Below, piece by piece: positions 1-8,489 of a DNA stretch of 64,000 nucleotides. Position 1 is the first letter of the stretch; each line of letters begins with the position of its first letter. The notes under the pieces are model-generated. The model was not told the origin of the DNA, searched no databases, and was given only the letters and a program-made list of their open reading frames with translations. A program made the position numbers and the translations under genes. Source of the stretch: Bradyrhizobium guangxiense (GTDB lineage Bacteria > Pseudomonadota > Alphaproteobacteria > Rhizobiales > Xanthobacteraceae); NCBI RefSeq assembly GCF_004114915.1, contig NZ_CP022219.1:2076501-2140500 (forward strand), in the 5' to 3' direction.

Positions 1-1
1 T

Positions 2-370
2 TTTGCCGAGCTCCTGGCCCGGGTCGAGGTGCTGTCGCGCCGCCGCGGCGGACCTGCCGAGGACACGCTCTACCGTGTCGGCGATCTCGAGCTCGACCGG
101 CTCTCCCATCGCGTCGCCCGCGGCAAGGACGAGTTGACGCTGCAGCCGCGCGAATTCCGCCTGCTCGAATACCTGATGAAGCATGCCGGCCAGGTGGTGA
201 CGCGCACCATGCTGCTCGAGAACGTCTGGGATTACCATTTCGATCCGCAGACCAACGTGATCGACGTGCACATCTCGCGGCTGCGCTCCAAGATCGACAA
301 GGGCTTCGAGCGGCCGCTGCTGCACACGATCCGCGGCGCCGGATACATGATCCGTGACGGGATCAGGTAA
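2..370 (+). CDS. OmpR-family response regulator, C-terminal part (5' end outside window)
   Basis: The reading frame is open to the left edge and begins with the end of a receiver domain (FAELLARVEVLSRRR), followed by a complete winged-helix DNA-binding domain of OmpR/PhoB type (motifs LTLQPREFRLLEYLM, DVHISRLRSKID, TIRGAGYMIRDG). It would bind promoter DNA when phosphorylated by a partner kinase. The natural partner is probably the kinase at 21,792, because a copy of the last codons of a response regulator lies right at that kinase start. The 3' end of this gene therefore looks like the left junction of an inserted segment; the protein end GYMIRDGIR is preserved. A strong terminator follows. 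The family is certain; the target genes are unknown. Confidence 0.93.
   Translation, partial: FAELLARVEVLSRRRGGPAEDTLYRVGDLELDRLSHRVARGKDELTLQPREFRLLEYLMKHAGQVVTRTMLLENVWDYHFDPQTNVIDVHISRLRSKIDKGFERPLLHTIRGAGYMIRDGIR
341..360. repeat. Left copy of 20-bp direct repeat (putative attL)
   Basis: GGATACATGATCCGTGACGG lies inside the last codons of the response regulator gene and recurs without mismatch at 21,779-21,798. The next ten bases match at seven of ten positions, and both versions encode the same peptide end (GYMIRDGIR, stop). The differences are synonymous, as expected when an integrating element brings its own copy of a gene end and restores the reading frame. Confidence 0.7.
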
Positions 371-456
371 GAAACGGAATCTATTGGGATTTTTCAGGTG
401 CTTTGATTCTTGATTGCCAGATTCTCACCGCTTCGTTGGGCCGCGCGTTCAAAATA

Positions 457-481
457 AAAGCCCCGCCCTAAGCGGGGCTTT
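457..481 (+). terminator. Rho-independent terminator after the response regulator
   Basis: A perfect 10-bp stem, AAAGCCCCGC (457-466) and GCGGGGCTTT (472-481), with a 5-base loop. It lies about 90 bases after the regulator stop. With A-rich and T-rich flanks it could act in both directions, stopping also the short minus-strand gene at 620-742. Confidence 0.8.
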
Positions 482-619
482 CTGCAGTCGGCTTCCGGGC
501 CTCAGGTAACGCTTCAAGCCACGCTCTCAAATCCTGCGGCTGCTTGGCCGTTCACGGTCGAGCTGGGATCATCTCACCGCGATCTCCGGACCTTACGCCT
601 CGCGAGCGACTTGGCCGCC

Positions 620-742
620 TCAGAGACGTACGCCGGTCGTGGCAAACGCATGAGCGACAGGCTCCTGGACCCGATTCAAGAGCGTCATTCCCGCAGCTGC
701 GATCACCAGGGACGCGACGCAGCCAAGAAGAAATGCCTTCAT
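620..742 (-). CDS. Small secreted or membrane protein, 40 residues
   Basis: A 40-codon frame begins with ATG at 742, eight bases after a strong Shine-Dalgarno sequence (GGGAGG). The product begins MKAFLLGCVASLVIAAAG, a hydrophobic stretch that could be an uncleaved signal anchor, followed by a short polar tail ending GVRL. I do not recognise a family; short proteins of this build are common in Bradyrhizobium. It reads toward the terminator at 457-481. The start is supported by the ribosome binding site and the membrane-like composition, the function is unknown. Confidence 0.5.
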   Translation of the reverse strand: MKAFLLGCVASLVIAAAGMTLLNRVQEPVAHAFATTGVRL

Positions 743-980
743 CCGCAGCCTCCCGTACAAGATATCCAATGTTTATACGATACGGCCAGCGGCGAGCAAC
801 TCGTTGGTTGCGTCAGAGCACGAGCGATCTCAAGGGCTCTTGAAGATCGGGTCAGCAGAGAACGCGTTGCCCATCAGGCCAAGAGACTTGAGCGCGACAC
901 GTAAGGTCAGTCTGTCGCGGCTCACCTGCCGGAACCCAAGCGGAGGCAACTCGTTTGGTCCGTGAACCGGAGGAACGAAC

Positions 981-1241
981 GTGAAATTGCTGACGACGAG
1001 TTTGTGCCTTGCAGCACTCTGCCTCTTTGAGAACGCCTCCGCCCAGCCCGCGCAATCCAACTCATCTGCCACGCAAACTGCTCCGGAGGAGAAGGGCCAG
1101 CCCCAACCGCAAGGCTGGACCGGTCCGATCAATACCGGTTCGGGTGGCGCGCCCGCCGAAAGTCCCCAGGGGCAGAGTCCGCCGGGAATGCAGCCCGCGC
1201 CTGAAGGATCATCCAAGGTCACGACGGCACCAGCGAAGTAG
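981..1241 (+). CDS. Small secreted proline/glutamine-rich protein
   Basis: An 86-residue protein from a GTG start seven bases after GGAGG. Residues 1-21 form a signal peptide (MKLLTTSLCLAALCLFENASA, cleaved before QPAQ). The mature part is low-complexity, rich in Pro, Gln, Gly and Ser, with no cysteine or catalytic pattern. It precedes the WD40-cytochrome gene by about 70 bases in the same direction and may be co-transcribed. No family is recognised; it is probably a periplasmic or cell-envelope protein. Confidence 0.6.
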   Translation: MKLLTTSLCLAALCLFENASAQPAQSNSSATQTAPEEKGQPQPQGWTGPINTGSGGAPAESPQGQSPPGMQPAPEGSSKVTTAPAK

Positions 1242-1313
1242 ATCGGATATTCATCTCCGCCGGCCGTTCTGGCAATCTCCAGGGCGTGAACGCGACCAGG
1301 GCGGTGACGGGCA

Positions 1314-2606
1314 ATGAGGTTACCTTTCTGCGCAGTTGGCGCCGCAGTCCTGTGGGTCATGTCCCCAGTATCGGTATCGACAGTGCACGCTGACATGGCG
1401 GGACACGGCGGACCCGTTCGGGCGCTCGCTGTTTCTCCCGATGGGAACGGCCTGTTGTCCGGCAGCTTCGATACGGCAGCCATTCGCTGGTCGCTGGAGA
1501 CGGACACGGCGGAGCAAGTGCTGCGGTACCATGCGGATGCCGTCAACGCGGTCGCCTTTCTCAAGGACGGCCGCATCGTCACGGCCGGGGCCGATGCACG
1601 GATTGCTGTTTGGATGACGGGCCGGCCGCAGCCGGAGCGAGTGTTCGAGGGACATGTCGGCCCAATTGTCGCGCTCGCGGTCTCTCCCGACGGCGCATGT
1701 CTCGCATCGGCGTCATGGGATCGGACAGTGCGGTTGTGGTCGCTGTCGGACGGGACCTCGCGCGTGCTGGAAGGGCATTCACAGAACGTCAACGGCGTCG
1801 CATTCTCGCCGGACGGCAAGTCACTCGTGAGCGTCGGCTATGATCTGACCTTGCGCATCTGGCACTTGCCTGACAGCAAGCCCGATATCATCACCTTGCC
1901 GGCGCCGCTCAACGCTGTGGCCGTGGCGCCGGACGGCGAAATCGTCACGGGTGCTGTCGATGGCATGCTGCGCATGCTGACTGCGGACGGCAAGATCAGC
2001 GGCGAGGTTGCGGCCGTCACGACACCGGTGGTAGCCGTGACGATCTCGGCGGACGGTACGTTGATTGCTGCGGCCGGCATCGGCGGCACCGTCGCGATCG
2101 TCGACCGCAAGTCGCGCAGCCTGCTGCGTACGTTGATCGGGCCGGGGCTGCCGGTCTGGTCGGTAGCTTTCCTTTCATATCGCGAGACGCTGATCACGGG
2201 TGGTGCGGACGGCAAGATCCGGCGCTGGAATGCGCGCACGGGCGAGCCGAACACTGTCCCGTCCGGCAAATCCGCCGATCCGCTCGCGGCCTATGCTGGC
2301 GACCACGGGGCGGAGGTGTTTCGCGCGTGCGTTGCCTGTCACACGCTGTCTGACAAGGAGGGCCAGCGTGCGGGACCGACGCTTGCGGGACTGTATGGCC
2401 GCAGGATCGCATCGCTTCCGGATTATCGCTTTTCCGACGCGCTGAAGACGATGGACATCGTCTGGACGCCGGAGACGGTCGCAAAGCTGTTCGAAGTCGG
2501 ACCGAACAGCTATACGCCCGGGACGAAGATGCCGGAGCAGCGCATCGGTTCAGCCGAGGACCGCCGTGCATTGACCGACTTCATTGGCCGCGCAACGTCG
2601 CGATAG
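1314..2606 (+). CDS. Periplasmic WD40-repeat protein fused to a cytochrome c domain
   Basis: A 430-residue exported protein. Residues 1-26 are a signal peptide. About residues 28-320 hold WD40 repeats with recurring blade motifs (AVSPDG, IRWS, VRLWS, LRIWHL, IRRWNA), enough for one beta-propeller. The C-terminus is a single-haem cytochrome c domain with CVACH at residues 339-343 and a likely distal Met at 406 (GTKMPEQ). The propeller would provide a docking surface and the haem would pass electrons. Its place beside the formate dehydrogenase genes suggests a periplasmic electron-transfer role, which is inference. The fusion is unusual but known among proteobacteria. The start ATG precedes the only plausible signal peptide. 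Confidence 0.85.
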   Translation: MRLPFCAVGAAVLWVMSPVSVSTVHADMAGHGGPVRALAVSPDGNGLLSGSFDTAAIRWSLETDTAEQVLRYHADAVNAVAFLKDGRIVTAGADARIAVWMTGRPQPERVFEGHVGPIVALAVSPDGACLASASWDRTVRLWSLSDGTSRVLEGHSQNVNGVAFSPDGKSLVSVGYDLTLRIWHLPDSKPDIITLPAPLNAVAVAPDGEIVTGAVDGMLRMLTADGKISGEVAAVTTPVVAVTISADGTLIAAAGIGGTVAIVDRKSRSLLRTLIGPGLPVWSVAFLSYRETLITGGADGKIRRWNARTGEPNTVPSGKSADPLAAYAGDHGAEVFRACVACHTLSDKEGQRAGPTLAGLYGRRIASLPDYRFSDALKTMDIVWTPETVAKLFEVGPNSYTPGTKMPEQRIGSAEDRRALTDFIGRATSR

Positions 2607-2613
2607 CCGCCTC

Positions 2614-2913
2614 TCAGATCGACTCCCAATTGTCCATCGGAAGATCCCTCATCTCCGGATGCTGCTTGAGGATCTGAATGACGTCGATGGTGGGATGCTC
2701 CTTCAGCGCTTCGGCAACGCAGTGATTGACGTATTTCCGGCGCGACAGCCAGGCGATCTTCTTGCCCTTGGCTTCGGCCTTGCAGGCGATGATCGCCTGC
2801 TTCACGGCGGTCTTCTGCGCCTTGGTGAGGGGAGGAGCGGCGGCTTCGGCCGATCCGCCGGCGAGAGCAACCGAGATCATGCACGTCGAGAGAGCTGCGA
2901 TGAAACGAGACAT
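2614..2913 (-). CDS. Small exported hypothetical protein with two Cys
   Basis: A 99-residue protein with a signal peptide (residues 1-25, ending SAEAAA) and a helical, basic mature part with two cysteines (IIACKAEAK, YVNHCVAEAL) that could form a disulfide, plus the C-terminal tail MRDLPMDNWESI. ATG at 2913 follows an AAGGAAG ribosome binding site. It lies just downstream of the polyferredoxin gene on the same strand (33 bases) and is probably in its operon. It resembles short alphaproteobacterial secreted proteins of unknown role. Confidence 0.65.
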   Translation of the reverse strand: MSRFIAALSTCMISVALAGGSAEAAAPPLTKAQKTAVKQAIIACKAEAKGKKIAWLSRRKYVNHCVAEALKEHPTIDVIQILKQHPEMRDLPMDNWESI

Positions 2914-2946
2914 GGTGATGCTTCCTTGGTTTTCGACCTCGCGAAA

Positions 2947-5037
2947 TTATCCGTTGTTGTCCTTGGCCTCGCGCTGGCGCAGATAGTCGTCCGTGGTGCG
3001 CGGCGGCGTTCGTTCGGGAACGCCCTTGAACGGATCGAATTGCTGCTCGCTCGTGACGATGACACGGCAGTCGGCGCACATCCTGAGCGTCTCGATTCGC
3101 TTGTCGCCGGCGGGATACATCCAGTGGCGGCCCTCGAGCTTGGCCACGATGCGATCGATCGTGCTCTTCACGCCGAAAGCCGTGCCGCACCGGACGCAGA
3201 GTGCGGGCTCCTCTTCCTTGAGGATCACGGCTGACGCGCGGGTCGCGCGGAAATCGATCTGCGGCTTGAGGCTGATGACTTTCTCCGGACAGGTGCTCTG
3301 GCACAGGCCACATTGCACGCAGGCGTCCTCGATGAATTTCAGCACCGGGCGGTCGGGATCGTCGCGAAGCGCGCCGGTCGGACAGGCCGAGACGCAGGAG
3401 AGGCACAGCGTGCAGCCGTCCGTATCGACCGTGATCGCGCCGATCGGCGCTCCCGGCGGCAACGCAATCACGGCGACGGGAGTTGGCGCCAGACGGTGCA
3501 GCTCGCTCAGTCCAAATCGCAAGAGGTCGCGCCGCTTGCCGACTGTCTTGAAGGTCGCGGGCGTTGCGACGGCGCCGAGCCGGCCGATCTCCGTCAGATG
3601 CGCGCTGAGCGCATCGGGATCGTCGGTTTCGATGGTGGCGAGGCGGCGGCCGGCAAATCCGAGGCCGCCGAGGATCGCCTCGGCCATGCCGATCGTCTGC
3701 AACAATCCCGTCACGTCGTGGCGCGGCTTTGCCCGCAGCAGGAACCGCACAGCCGATACGCCATAGGCAAACGCGCCGGTGATCGCCTCCAGTCCGAGCT
3801 GCGTGAGCTCGTTGACGGCAAAGGGAAGCACGTTCGCCGGCAGGCCGTTGCCATGTCGGGCGAGCGCCTCGATCAGGGGGGTACCGTGCGGGCTGTCATG
3901 AAAGAGCAGCACAGCATCCGTTCCGCCAGCCGCATGGTAGGCGAGCAGCATGGCTCGAATCTGATGGAGCTGCGTGTCGGCGGGCGGCAGCGTGTAGGAT
4001 GCCGCGCCGGTCGGGCAGGCGGCGGCGCATTGGCCGCAACCCGCGCAGATGTTGGGATCGATTGCAACATGATTGCCGGCGGGGGTGATCGCCCCGGTGG
4101 GGCAGAGGTCGAGGCAGCGATGGCACCCCGTGCGCTCCGAGCGCGAATGCGCGCAGAGACTGGGCGTGACGTCGATATATTTCGGTCTGTCGAAGCTGCC
4201 GACGAGGTCGCGCGCGCTCAGCACGGCGCGCAGCATCGCCGCGGGATCGTTCGGATCCGCGCGAAGGTAGCCGTCGCGCAGCTCGTGGGCAGGAAAGAGC
4301 GGCGTGCCGGCGGAAAGATCGAGCACGATGTCGCAGCGCGAGGTTACCCCACTCCGCGGCGCGTCCTGCATGAAGCGATCGCGCGAGGAGGGGCGAGGAC
4401 GCGCATAATCGTCGATTGCAAGCTCGAAGGCGCCGAAATGCCCCTTCGCGGAGCGGATCGTGCCCTTCACGATCGGGAAGACCGTAGCAGCGGGCGGCAT
4501 CATCTCGCCAATCTGCTTCAGCATCACCGTGACGTCGAGGTGATCGGCAAGCAGGCGGCCGGCCTCGATCGCGGCCTCGTCGCGCCCGTAGATCAGGATC
4601 ACGCCTTTGCTCGACAAGGTGACGAGGGGATAGTCCGGCACCGGGATTGCCGCCGATGCGAGCAGGGCAGCCATCTTTGCACCGGCGCGGGCGCCGTCCC
4701 CGGACCATCCCGCCGTTTCGCGGATGTTGACGAAGCTGATCGGATTAGGCCGTTCGCCGGCCTCCTCCGAGAACTGCGTCGCCTGTTGCGTGCAGGCGAC
4801 CGTCAGCGCGCGCTCGGTCGCGGCGATCTTGCGGAAGTGATCGAGCTCGGCACCGCAGAGATGGCGGAAGCTCCTGATGTCGCTGTTGGAACATCCGCGC
4901 TTGATCGCGGCCATGTCGAGCTGCATCGTGTCTTCGCACGAGCAGATCAGGACGGTCTTCGATGGCTGCTCCAGGTTGATCCCTCCGCCATTCGGACGAC
5001 GGCGGACTCGCGCCGGCCCTTCGCCTCGTATAGACAT
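2947..5037 (-). CDS. Polyferredoxin-type 4Fe-4S protein of the formate dehydrogenase cluster
   Basis: A 696-residue cytoplasmic iron-sulfur protein. Four ferredoxin-type cysteine clusters are visible: CHRCLDLCPTGA, CAGCGQCAAACPTGA, CTLCLSCVSACPTGA and CVQCGLCQSTCPE, each suited to a [4Fe-4S] cluster. Near the C-terminus there is a zinc-ribbon-like pair (CVRCGTAFG and CADCR). The N-terminus (TVLICSCEDTM) and first third resemble heterodisulfide-reductase-like proteins. Proteins of this build accompany membrane formate dehydrogenases in alpha- and betaproteobacteria; a role in electron transfer or in maturing the enzyme is plausible but unproven. The start is uncertain: ATG at 5037 has no Shine-Dalgarno sequence, whereas a CTG codon at 4974 lies six bases after GGAGGG and close to the conserved region. 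Confidence 0.85.
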   Translation of the reverse strand: MSIRGEGPARVRRRPNGGGINLEQPSKTVLICSCEDTMQLDMAAIKRGCSNSDIRSFRHLCGAELDHFRKIAATERALTVACTQQATQFSEEAGERPNPISFVNIRETAGWSGDGARAGAKMAALLASAAIPVPDYPLVTLSSKGVILIYGRDEAAIEAGRLLADHLDVTVMLKQIGEMMPPAATVFPIVKGTIRSAKGHFGAFELAIDDYARPRPSSRDRFMQDAPRSGVTSRCDIVLDLSAGTPLFPAHELRDGYLRADPNDPAAMLRAVLSARDLVGSFDRPKYIDVTPSLCAHSRSERTGCHRCLDLCPTGAITPAGNHVAIDPNICAGCGQCAAACPTGAASYTLPPADTQLHQIRAMLLAYHAAGGTDAVLLFHDSPHGTPLIEALARHGNGLPANVLPFAVNELTQLGLEAITGAFAYGVSAVRFLLRAKPRHDVTGLLQTIGMAEAILGGLGFAGRRLATIETDDPDALSAHLTEIGRLGAVATPATFKTVGKRRDLLRFGLSELHRLAPTPVAVIALPPGAPIGAITVDTDGCTLCLSCVSACPTGALRDDPDRPVLKFIEDACVQCGLCQSTCPEKVISLKPQIDFRATRASAVILKEEEPALCVRCGTAFGVKSTIDRIVAKLEGRHWMYPAGDKRIETLRMCADCRVIVTSEQQFDPFKGVPERTPPRTTDDYLRQREAKDNNG

Positions 5038-5102
5038 TATCGATCGGGAAGAAAAGGAAAGCGGAGGACGACCTGCCGTCGACCCCCATCAGCGAACTGT
5101 CC

Positions 5103-5825
5103 GTGGCGGAACCGATCCACCTGCCGCCGCCGTTCACATTGGTGCGGCTCCGCGAGAGTGGTGACGCTTTTGCCCATGCATGCCGCATTGCACAGAAGAG
5201 TGGCGCCGGGACGCTTGTCTATGTCGGCCGCTTTGACCTCGCTGAGTTCGCGGTGGTGCTCGAGCCGGCCGAGCCGTTACGCAGCGCACGGCGCGCGTTC
5301 TACGCCGGCATGGTCGCGCTCACCGATGCCCTACGCGCCTACGCGCCGCCCAGCAAGCCCATCATGATCGGGTGGCCGGACGCGGTCAGGATCGACGGAG
5401 GCCTGATTGGCGGCGGTCGCTTGGGATGGCCTCTCGCGGCCCCTGAGGAGGAGGTGCCGCCATGGGTGGTGTTCGGCGCGATGATCCGGACGGTGGCGAT
5501 GAACGACGAGCCGGGTGTCCACCCGCTTGCCTCGGCGCTCGACCAGGAGGGCTTTGGCGAGACCGGCGCGGCGCAGATCACCGAGAGCTTTGCCCGGCAC
5601 CTGATGCTGGCATTCGACGGCTGGCGCGCGGACGGCTTTGACGGCGTTGCGCGCGAATATCTCTCCCGGATGCCGCGCGAACGGCAGACCGTCCAGCGCA
5701 TCGACGATCGCGGCGATCTCCTCGCGCGCCGGATTGGGGCGGGCGCGGTCGCACGTCGCGACCTCGTGCGGGCGCTCGCGACCCCATCCTGGCTCGATCC
5801 GGCACTTGGAGGGCCGCGGCTGTGA
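5103..5825 (+). CDS. Biotin/lipoate protein ligase-like protein (formate dehydrogenase accessory)
   Basis: A 240-residue protein starting with GTG. It matches the BPL/LplA/LipB-type family seen in formate dehydrogenase clusters (PPPFTLVRL at the N-terminus; PIMIGWPDAVRIDGGLIGGGRLGW in the middle, read here as PIMIGWPD and IGGGRLGWPL, where ligases keep the nucleotide-binding and catalytic region). The canonical substrates (biotin or lipoyl domains) are not encoded nearby, so the true acceptor may be something else. It opens a run of five genes whose starts overlap the preceding stops, which points to translational coupling. It is divergent from the polyferredoxin gene with only 65 bases between them, so they share a promoter region. 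Confidence 0.72.
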   Translation: MAEPIHLPPPFTLVRLRESGDAFAHACRIAQKSGAGTLVYVGRFDLAEFAVVLEPAEPLRSARRAFYAGMVALTDALRAYAPPSKPIMIGWPDAVRIDGGLIGGGRLGWPLAAPEEEVPPWVVFGAMIRTVAMNDEPGVHPLASALDQEGFGETGAAQITESFARHLMLAFDGWRADGFDGVAREYLSRMPRERQTVQRIDDRGDLLARRIGAGAVARRDLVRALATPSWLDPALGGPRL

Positions 5826-6361
5826 AGCTCCTGCGTACCATCGCGCTCGATCCGTCCGACACGTTCGTGTTTGACGTGGCGGCAGAACCAGGCGAATGGG
5901 CCGTTTCCGGAGCCTTCCGCTTCTGGGATTGCGATGCTGCGTCGCTCGAGGGCAAGGTCCGTGCGGCGTTTCGTGGCGGTTTCCTCGGGGTGCAATCCTG
6001 GGGCTGGTCGACGCTGGCGCAGATCGTTCCAGCGACCGAGGATGATTACCGCAGCCTGGTCGATCTCCTGGCCAGGCAACTCGTCGATCGCTTCGGTGCG
6101 CCGGAGGTGACGACCGCGAGAGCGGCGGCCGAAGACGAGGGGGCGTTCGCGCAATCGCTTTGCAGCCATCCAATCGGCTCGCTCGTTGCCGTGCACCGGG
6201 TCGCGAACGAGGGCGAGGTCCGCGAGTGTTTCCGCCGGCTGCAGCTTCGCGAGGGGCAGCGGCACGGGAAGGCGTTCTCGTTCATGGAAATGGAGGATGA
6301 GGTGGAGCCTGACGGCAGTCTCAGGCTTGCGGATCTCGGCCGGGGACCAGCCGTCAGATGA
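5822..6361 (+). CDS. DUF6505 family protein
   Basis: A 179-residue cytoplasmic protein whose GTGA start overlaps the stop of the ligase-like gene by four bases. The N-terminus (KLLRTIALDPSDTFVFD) and the middle (FRGGFLGVQSWGWSTLAQIV) fit the DUF6505 family, which occurs with formate dehydrogenase genes. No catalytic motif or metal site is evident. Position within the coupled operon suggests a part in assembling or supplying cofactor to the dehydrogenase; this is inference from context. Confidence 0.7.
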   Translation: MKLLRTIALDPSDTFVFDVAAEPGEWAVSGAFRFWDCDAASLEGKVRAAFRGGFLGVQSWGWSTLAQIVPATEDDYRSLVDLLARQLVDRFGAPEVTTARAAAEDEGAFAQSLCSHPIGSLVAVHRVANEGEVRECFRRLQLREGQRHGKAFSFMEMEDEVEPDGSLRLADLGRGPAVR

Positions 6362-7365
6362 ACGATTTCTGGTTCGCCTGCGGCCATCATCTGCTCGATC
6401 TCGACGAGAGCGGCGGGCTGCGCGTCACCGACGAGTTCCTCAAGGCCTATTTCGCCCGTCCCGAGCTGATGCCGCCGGAGGATGCGTGCCCGGTCGAACG
6501 CCGCCTGCACCGCGGACTGCTCGCCAATCCGCGTCAGTCGGTCGGCGCGAACGAAATTGCGGGGATTGCCGATCCCGACGCGCGGGAGAACTGGCAGTTC
6601 ATGCTGGCGTTTCGCGACCTGCTGTTGCGGCATCCAACGCTCGAAGCCGCTTATCTTGCGTCCGTGCGATCCGGCGCGAGTGACCTGCCGCCGCTGTTCG
6701 TCAACCAGCTCGTTCACGTCATCCTGCGCAATGCACTCGACGGCTGTGACGATTCGCTCGTGCTGCGCGCGGCCGAGCTGTTCTTCCGGATCCAGCGGGT
6801 CCTGCCGCATGAACAAGCCGTGCTGCTCGGCGACGAGGAAATCGTCGGCGGCCGGAATCCGACCCCCGTTCTCTCCCTGATGTCGATGCTGGGAGCCACC
6901 ACCGATGCGGTGGTCGACGTGTTGAGCGAAGAGAATGCCGGGGCATATTGGCAGCGCAGCGACCAGTTCGATATGGCCCTCGATCTCTCGGCTGGCGGAC
7001 GCGGACCGGCCGCGCTGGCGCAGGGAATGACGCGCTGGATCGCCCACCTGCTCGGCATCGACGTCATGATCGAGCCGTTGCGCGCCTTGCAGGGCGAAAG
7101 GCTTACTTGGTACGTCGGGCTCGATGCCGACTCCACCCGGCTCGGCGACTGCCTCTGGCACGGCGAGGAGCTCGACCAGCGCAGTGCCGATCGGGTGCTC
7201 GCCCTGTTCCGGCTGACCTTTGCGGATTCAAGCCGCGCGCTTGACGATGTCAGGGACGAGCCCGTCTACCTGATCTTGTCGATGACGGCGGACCAGAAGC
7301 TCCGGTTGAAGCCGCAGAACTTGCTGACCGGGCTGCCGGTGAAGGGGCTGGAGATGGTGACATGA
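6358..7365 (+). CDS. DUF6352 family protein
   Basis: A 335-residue protein, ATG overlapping the previous stop by four bases. The opening MNDFWFACGHHLLDLDESG and the segment YFARPELMPPEDACPVE match the DUF6352 family, found next to formate dehydrogenases. It is mostly helical, without signal peptide or membrane segment. A conserved N-terminal Cys-Gly-His-His could bind metal, but that is a guess. As the central gene of the coupled operon it probably acts with its neighbours in enzyme maturation. Confidence 0.72.
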   Translation: MNDFWFACGHHLLDLDESGGLRVTDEFLKAYFARPELMPPEDACPVERRLHRGLLANPRQSVGANEIAGIADPDARENWQFMLAFRDLLLRHPTLEAAYLASVRSGASDLPPLFVNQLVHVILRNALDGCDDSLVLRAAELFFRIQRVLPHEQAVLLGDEEIVGGRNPTPVLSLMSMLGATTDAVVDVLSEENAGAYWQRSDQFDMALDLSAGGRGPAALAQGMTRWIAHLLGIDVMIEPLRALQGERLTWYVGLDADSTRLGDCLWHGEELDQRSADRVLALFRLTFADSSRALDDVRDEPVYLILSMTADQKLRLKPQNLLTGLPVKGLEMVT

Positions 7366-7877
7366 GCCCTGCGGCACGCCCCTTGTTGTCGATTGCGGTT
7401 GGTGTCGTGGTCGAGCGGCGCAAGGCGGATTCGCCCTGGGTGGATTTCGTCTGGCGTGGGATCGCCGTCCTGCCGGACGAGCCGGCCACACACCCTTGGA
7501 CCGTGCTTCGCGAGCAGGACGGCTCGACCCTGTTCTACGCCGGACGTGCGACCGTGGATCTCTATCCATCCGAGACGGCGCGCTATCGGGAGAATCTCGC
7601 CTCCGGCAATCCGAGCATATGGACCGTGCTGTCGCCGTCGGAAGGCGCCTGGCCCTATAGCGTTGCCGCGGTGACCGCCGATCCCGCGGAGGGCGAGAGC
7701 TTTACCGAAGCTGCCGACAATCTTGTCGAGGCCGTGCCGATGCCGGAGGTGCTGCGCGCGGCAATTGAAAGCTTCGTGGCCGAGCACCATGTCGAGCGGG
7801 AATTCGTCAAGCGCAAGCGGCGCCGTGCCGACCCGGAGGCGCTGGCGCGACGTGAACACGAGGGCGGACAGGAATGA
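7362..7877 (+). CDS. DUF3305 domain protein
   Basis: A 171-residue protein with ATGA overlap to the previous gene. The motifs VGVVVERRKADSPWVDFVWR, here visible as VVVERRK and PWVDFVWRG, and later LYPSETARYRENL fit DUF3305, a family nearly always paired with DUF3306 and formate dehydrogenase. The C-terminus is very basic (VKRKRRRADPEALARREHEG), suggesting binding to an acidic partner or nucleic acid. Its biochemical role is unknown. Confidence 0.82.
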   Translation: MSPAARPLLSIAVGVVVERRKADSPWVDFVWRGIAVLPDEPATHPWTVLREQDGSTLFYAGRATVDLYPSETARYRENLASGNPSIWTVLSPSEGAWPYSVAAVTADPAEGESFTEAADNLVEAVPMPEVLRAAIESFVAEHHVEREFVKRKRRRADPEALARREHEGGQE

Positions 7878-8485
7878 GTGAGGAGGATTTCCTTGCCCGT
7901 TGGCCCCGCCGCAAGCGCGAGTCGCGAGCGGAGCCGGCGAACCCTGCTGCAGCGCAGTCCGCGCCGCCGCCCGAGGTCAAGGACGACGAAAATGAGCTCG
8001 ATCTGTCGAGCCTGCCGTCGATCGACGAAATCGATGCCGCGACCGACATCACCACGTTCCTGCGCAAGGGTATTCCACAGGACTTGAGCCGTGCGGCTCT
8101 TCGCCGCGCTTGGGCGGCTGATCCGGCCATCCGCGACTTCGTCGGTCTTGCGGAGAATGCCTGGGACTTCAACGATCCGACCGCGATGACGGGGTTTGGG
8201 TCGTTGGATTGCACCTCTGAGGAACTGGCCGCACTGGTCGAGCGCATCGTCGGCGGCGTGCGTGAGGCAGTGCAGTCTTCCTCCGAAGCGTCGATTGAAA
8301 CAGCGGATTCTTCCGCGGAATTTCATCAAGCCGGGGCTTCAGAGCCATCCGGTGTCACGGAGCCGCCGGCTCAGACGGAATGGCCGAAAATCCCTGTTGC
8401 AGTGAAACCGGCGGTGGCGGAGGAGTTTGTGGATCTTGTCGAACCTGTCAGACCGCACACGCATGGTGGTGCACTGCCGCGCTGA
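7874..8485 (+). CDS. DUF3306 domain protein
   Basis: A 203-residue protein with ATGA overlap. The first residues (MSEEDFLARWPRRKRE) and the core (LPSIDEIDAATDITTFLRKG, then LRRAWAADPAIRDFVGLAENAWDFN) are diagnostic of DUF3306. The C-terminal 60 residues are acidic and of low complexity. In other bacteria DUF3305 and DUF3306 genes lie together in formate dehydrogenase loci, and the pair is taken to be an accessory module of unknown mechanism. It is the last gene of the five-gene coupled set; a 134-base gap with inverted repeats separates it from the chaperone gene. Confidence 0.85.
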   Translation: MSEEDFLARWPRRKRESRAEPANPAAAQSAPPPEVKDDENELDLSSLPSIDEIDAATDITTFLRKGIPQDLSRAALRRAWAADPAIRDFVGLAENAWDFNDPTAMTGFGSLDCTSEELAALVERIVGGVREAVQSSSEASIETADSSAEFHQAGASEPSGVTEPPAQTEWPKIPVAVKPAVAEEFVDLVEPVRPHTHGGALPR

Positions 8486-8489
8486 ACAA

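Noticed and set aside
830..1819. Long minus-strand open frame across the WD40-cytochrome gene
   Set aside because: It is the antisense shadow of a clear WD40-cytochrome c gene and a small exported protein gene, with no family features of its own.
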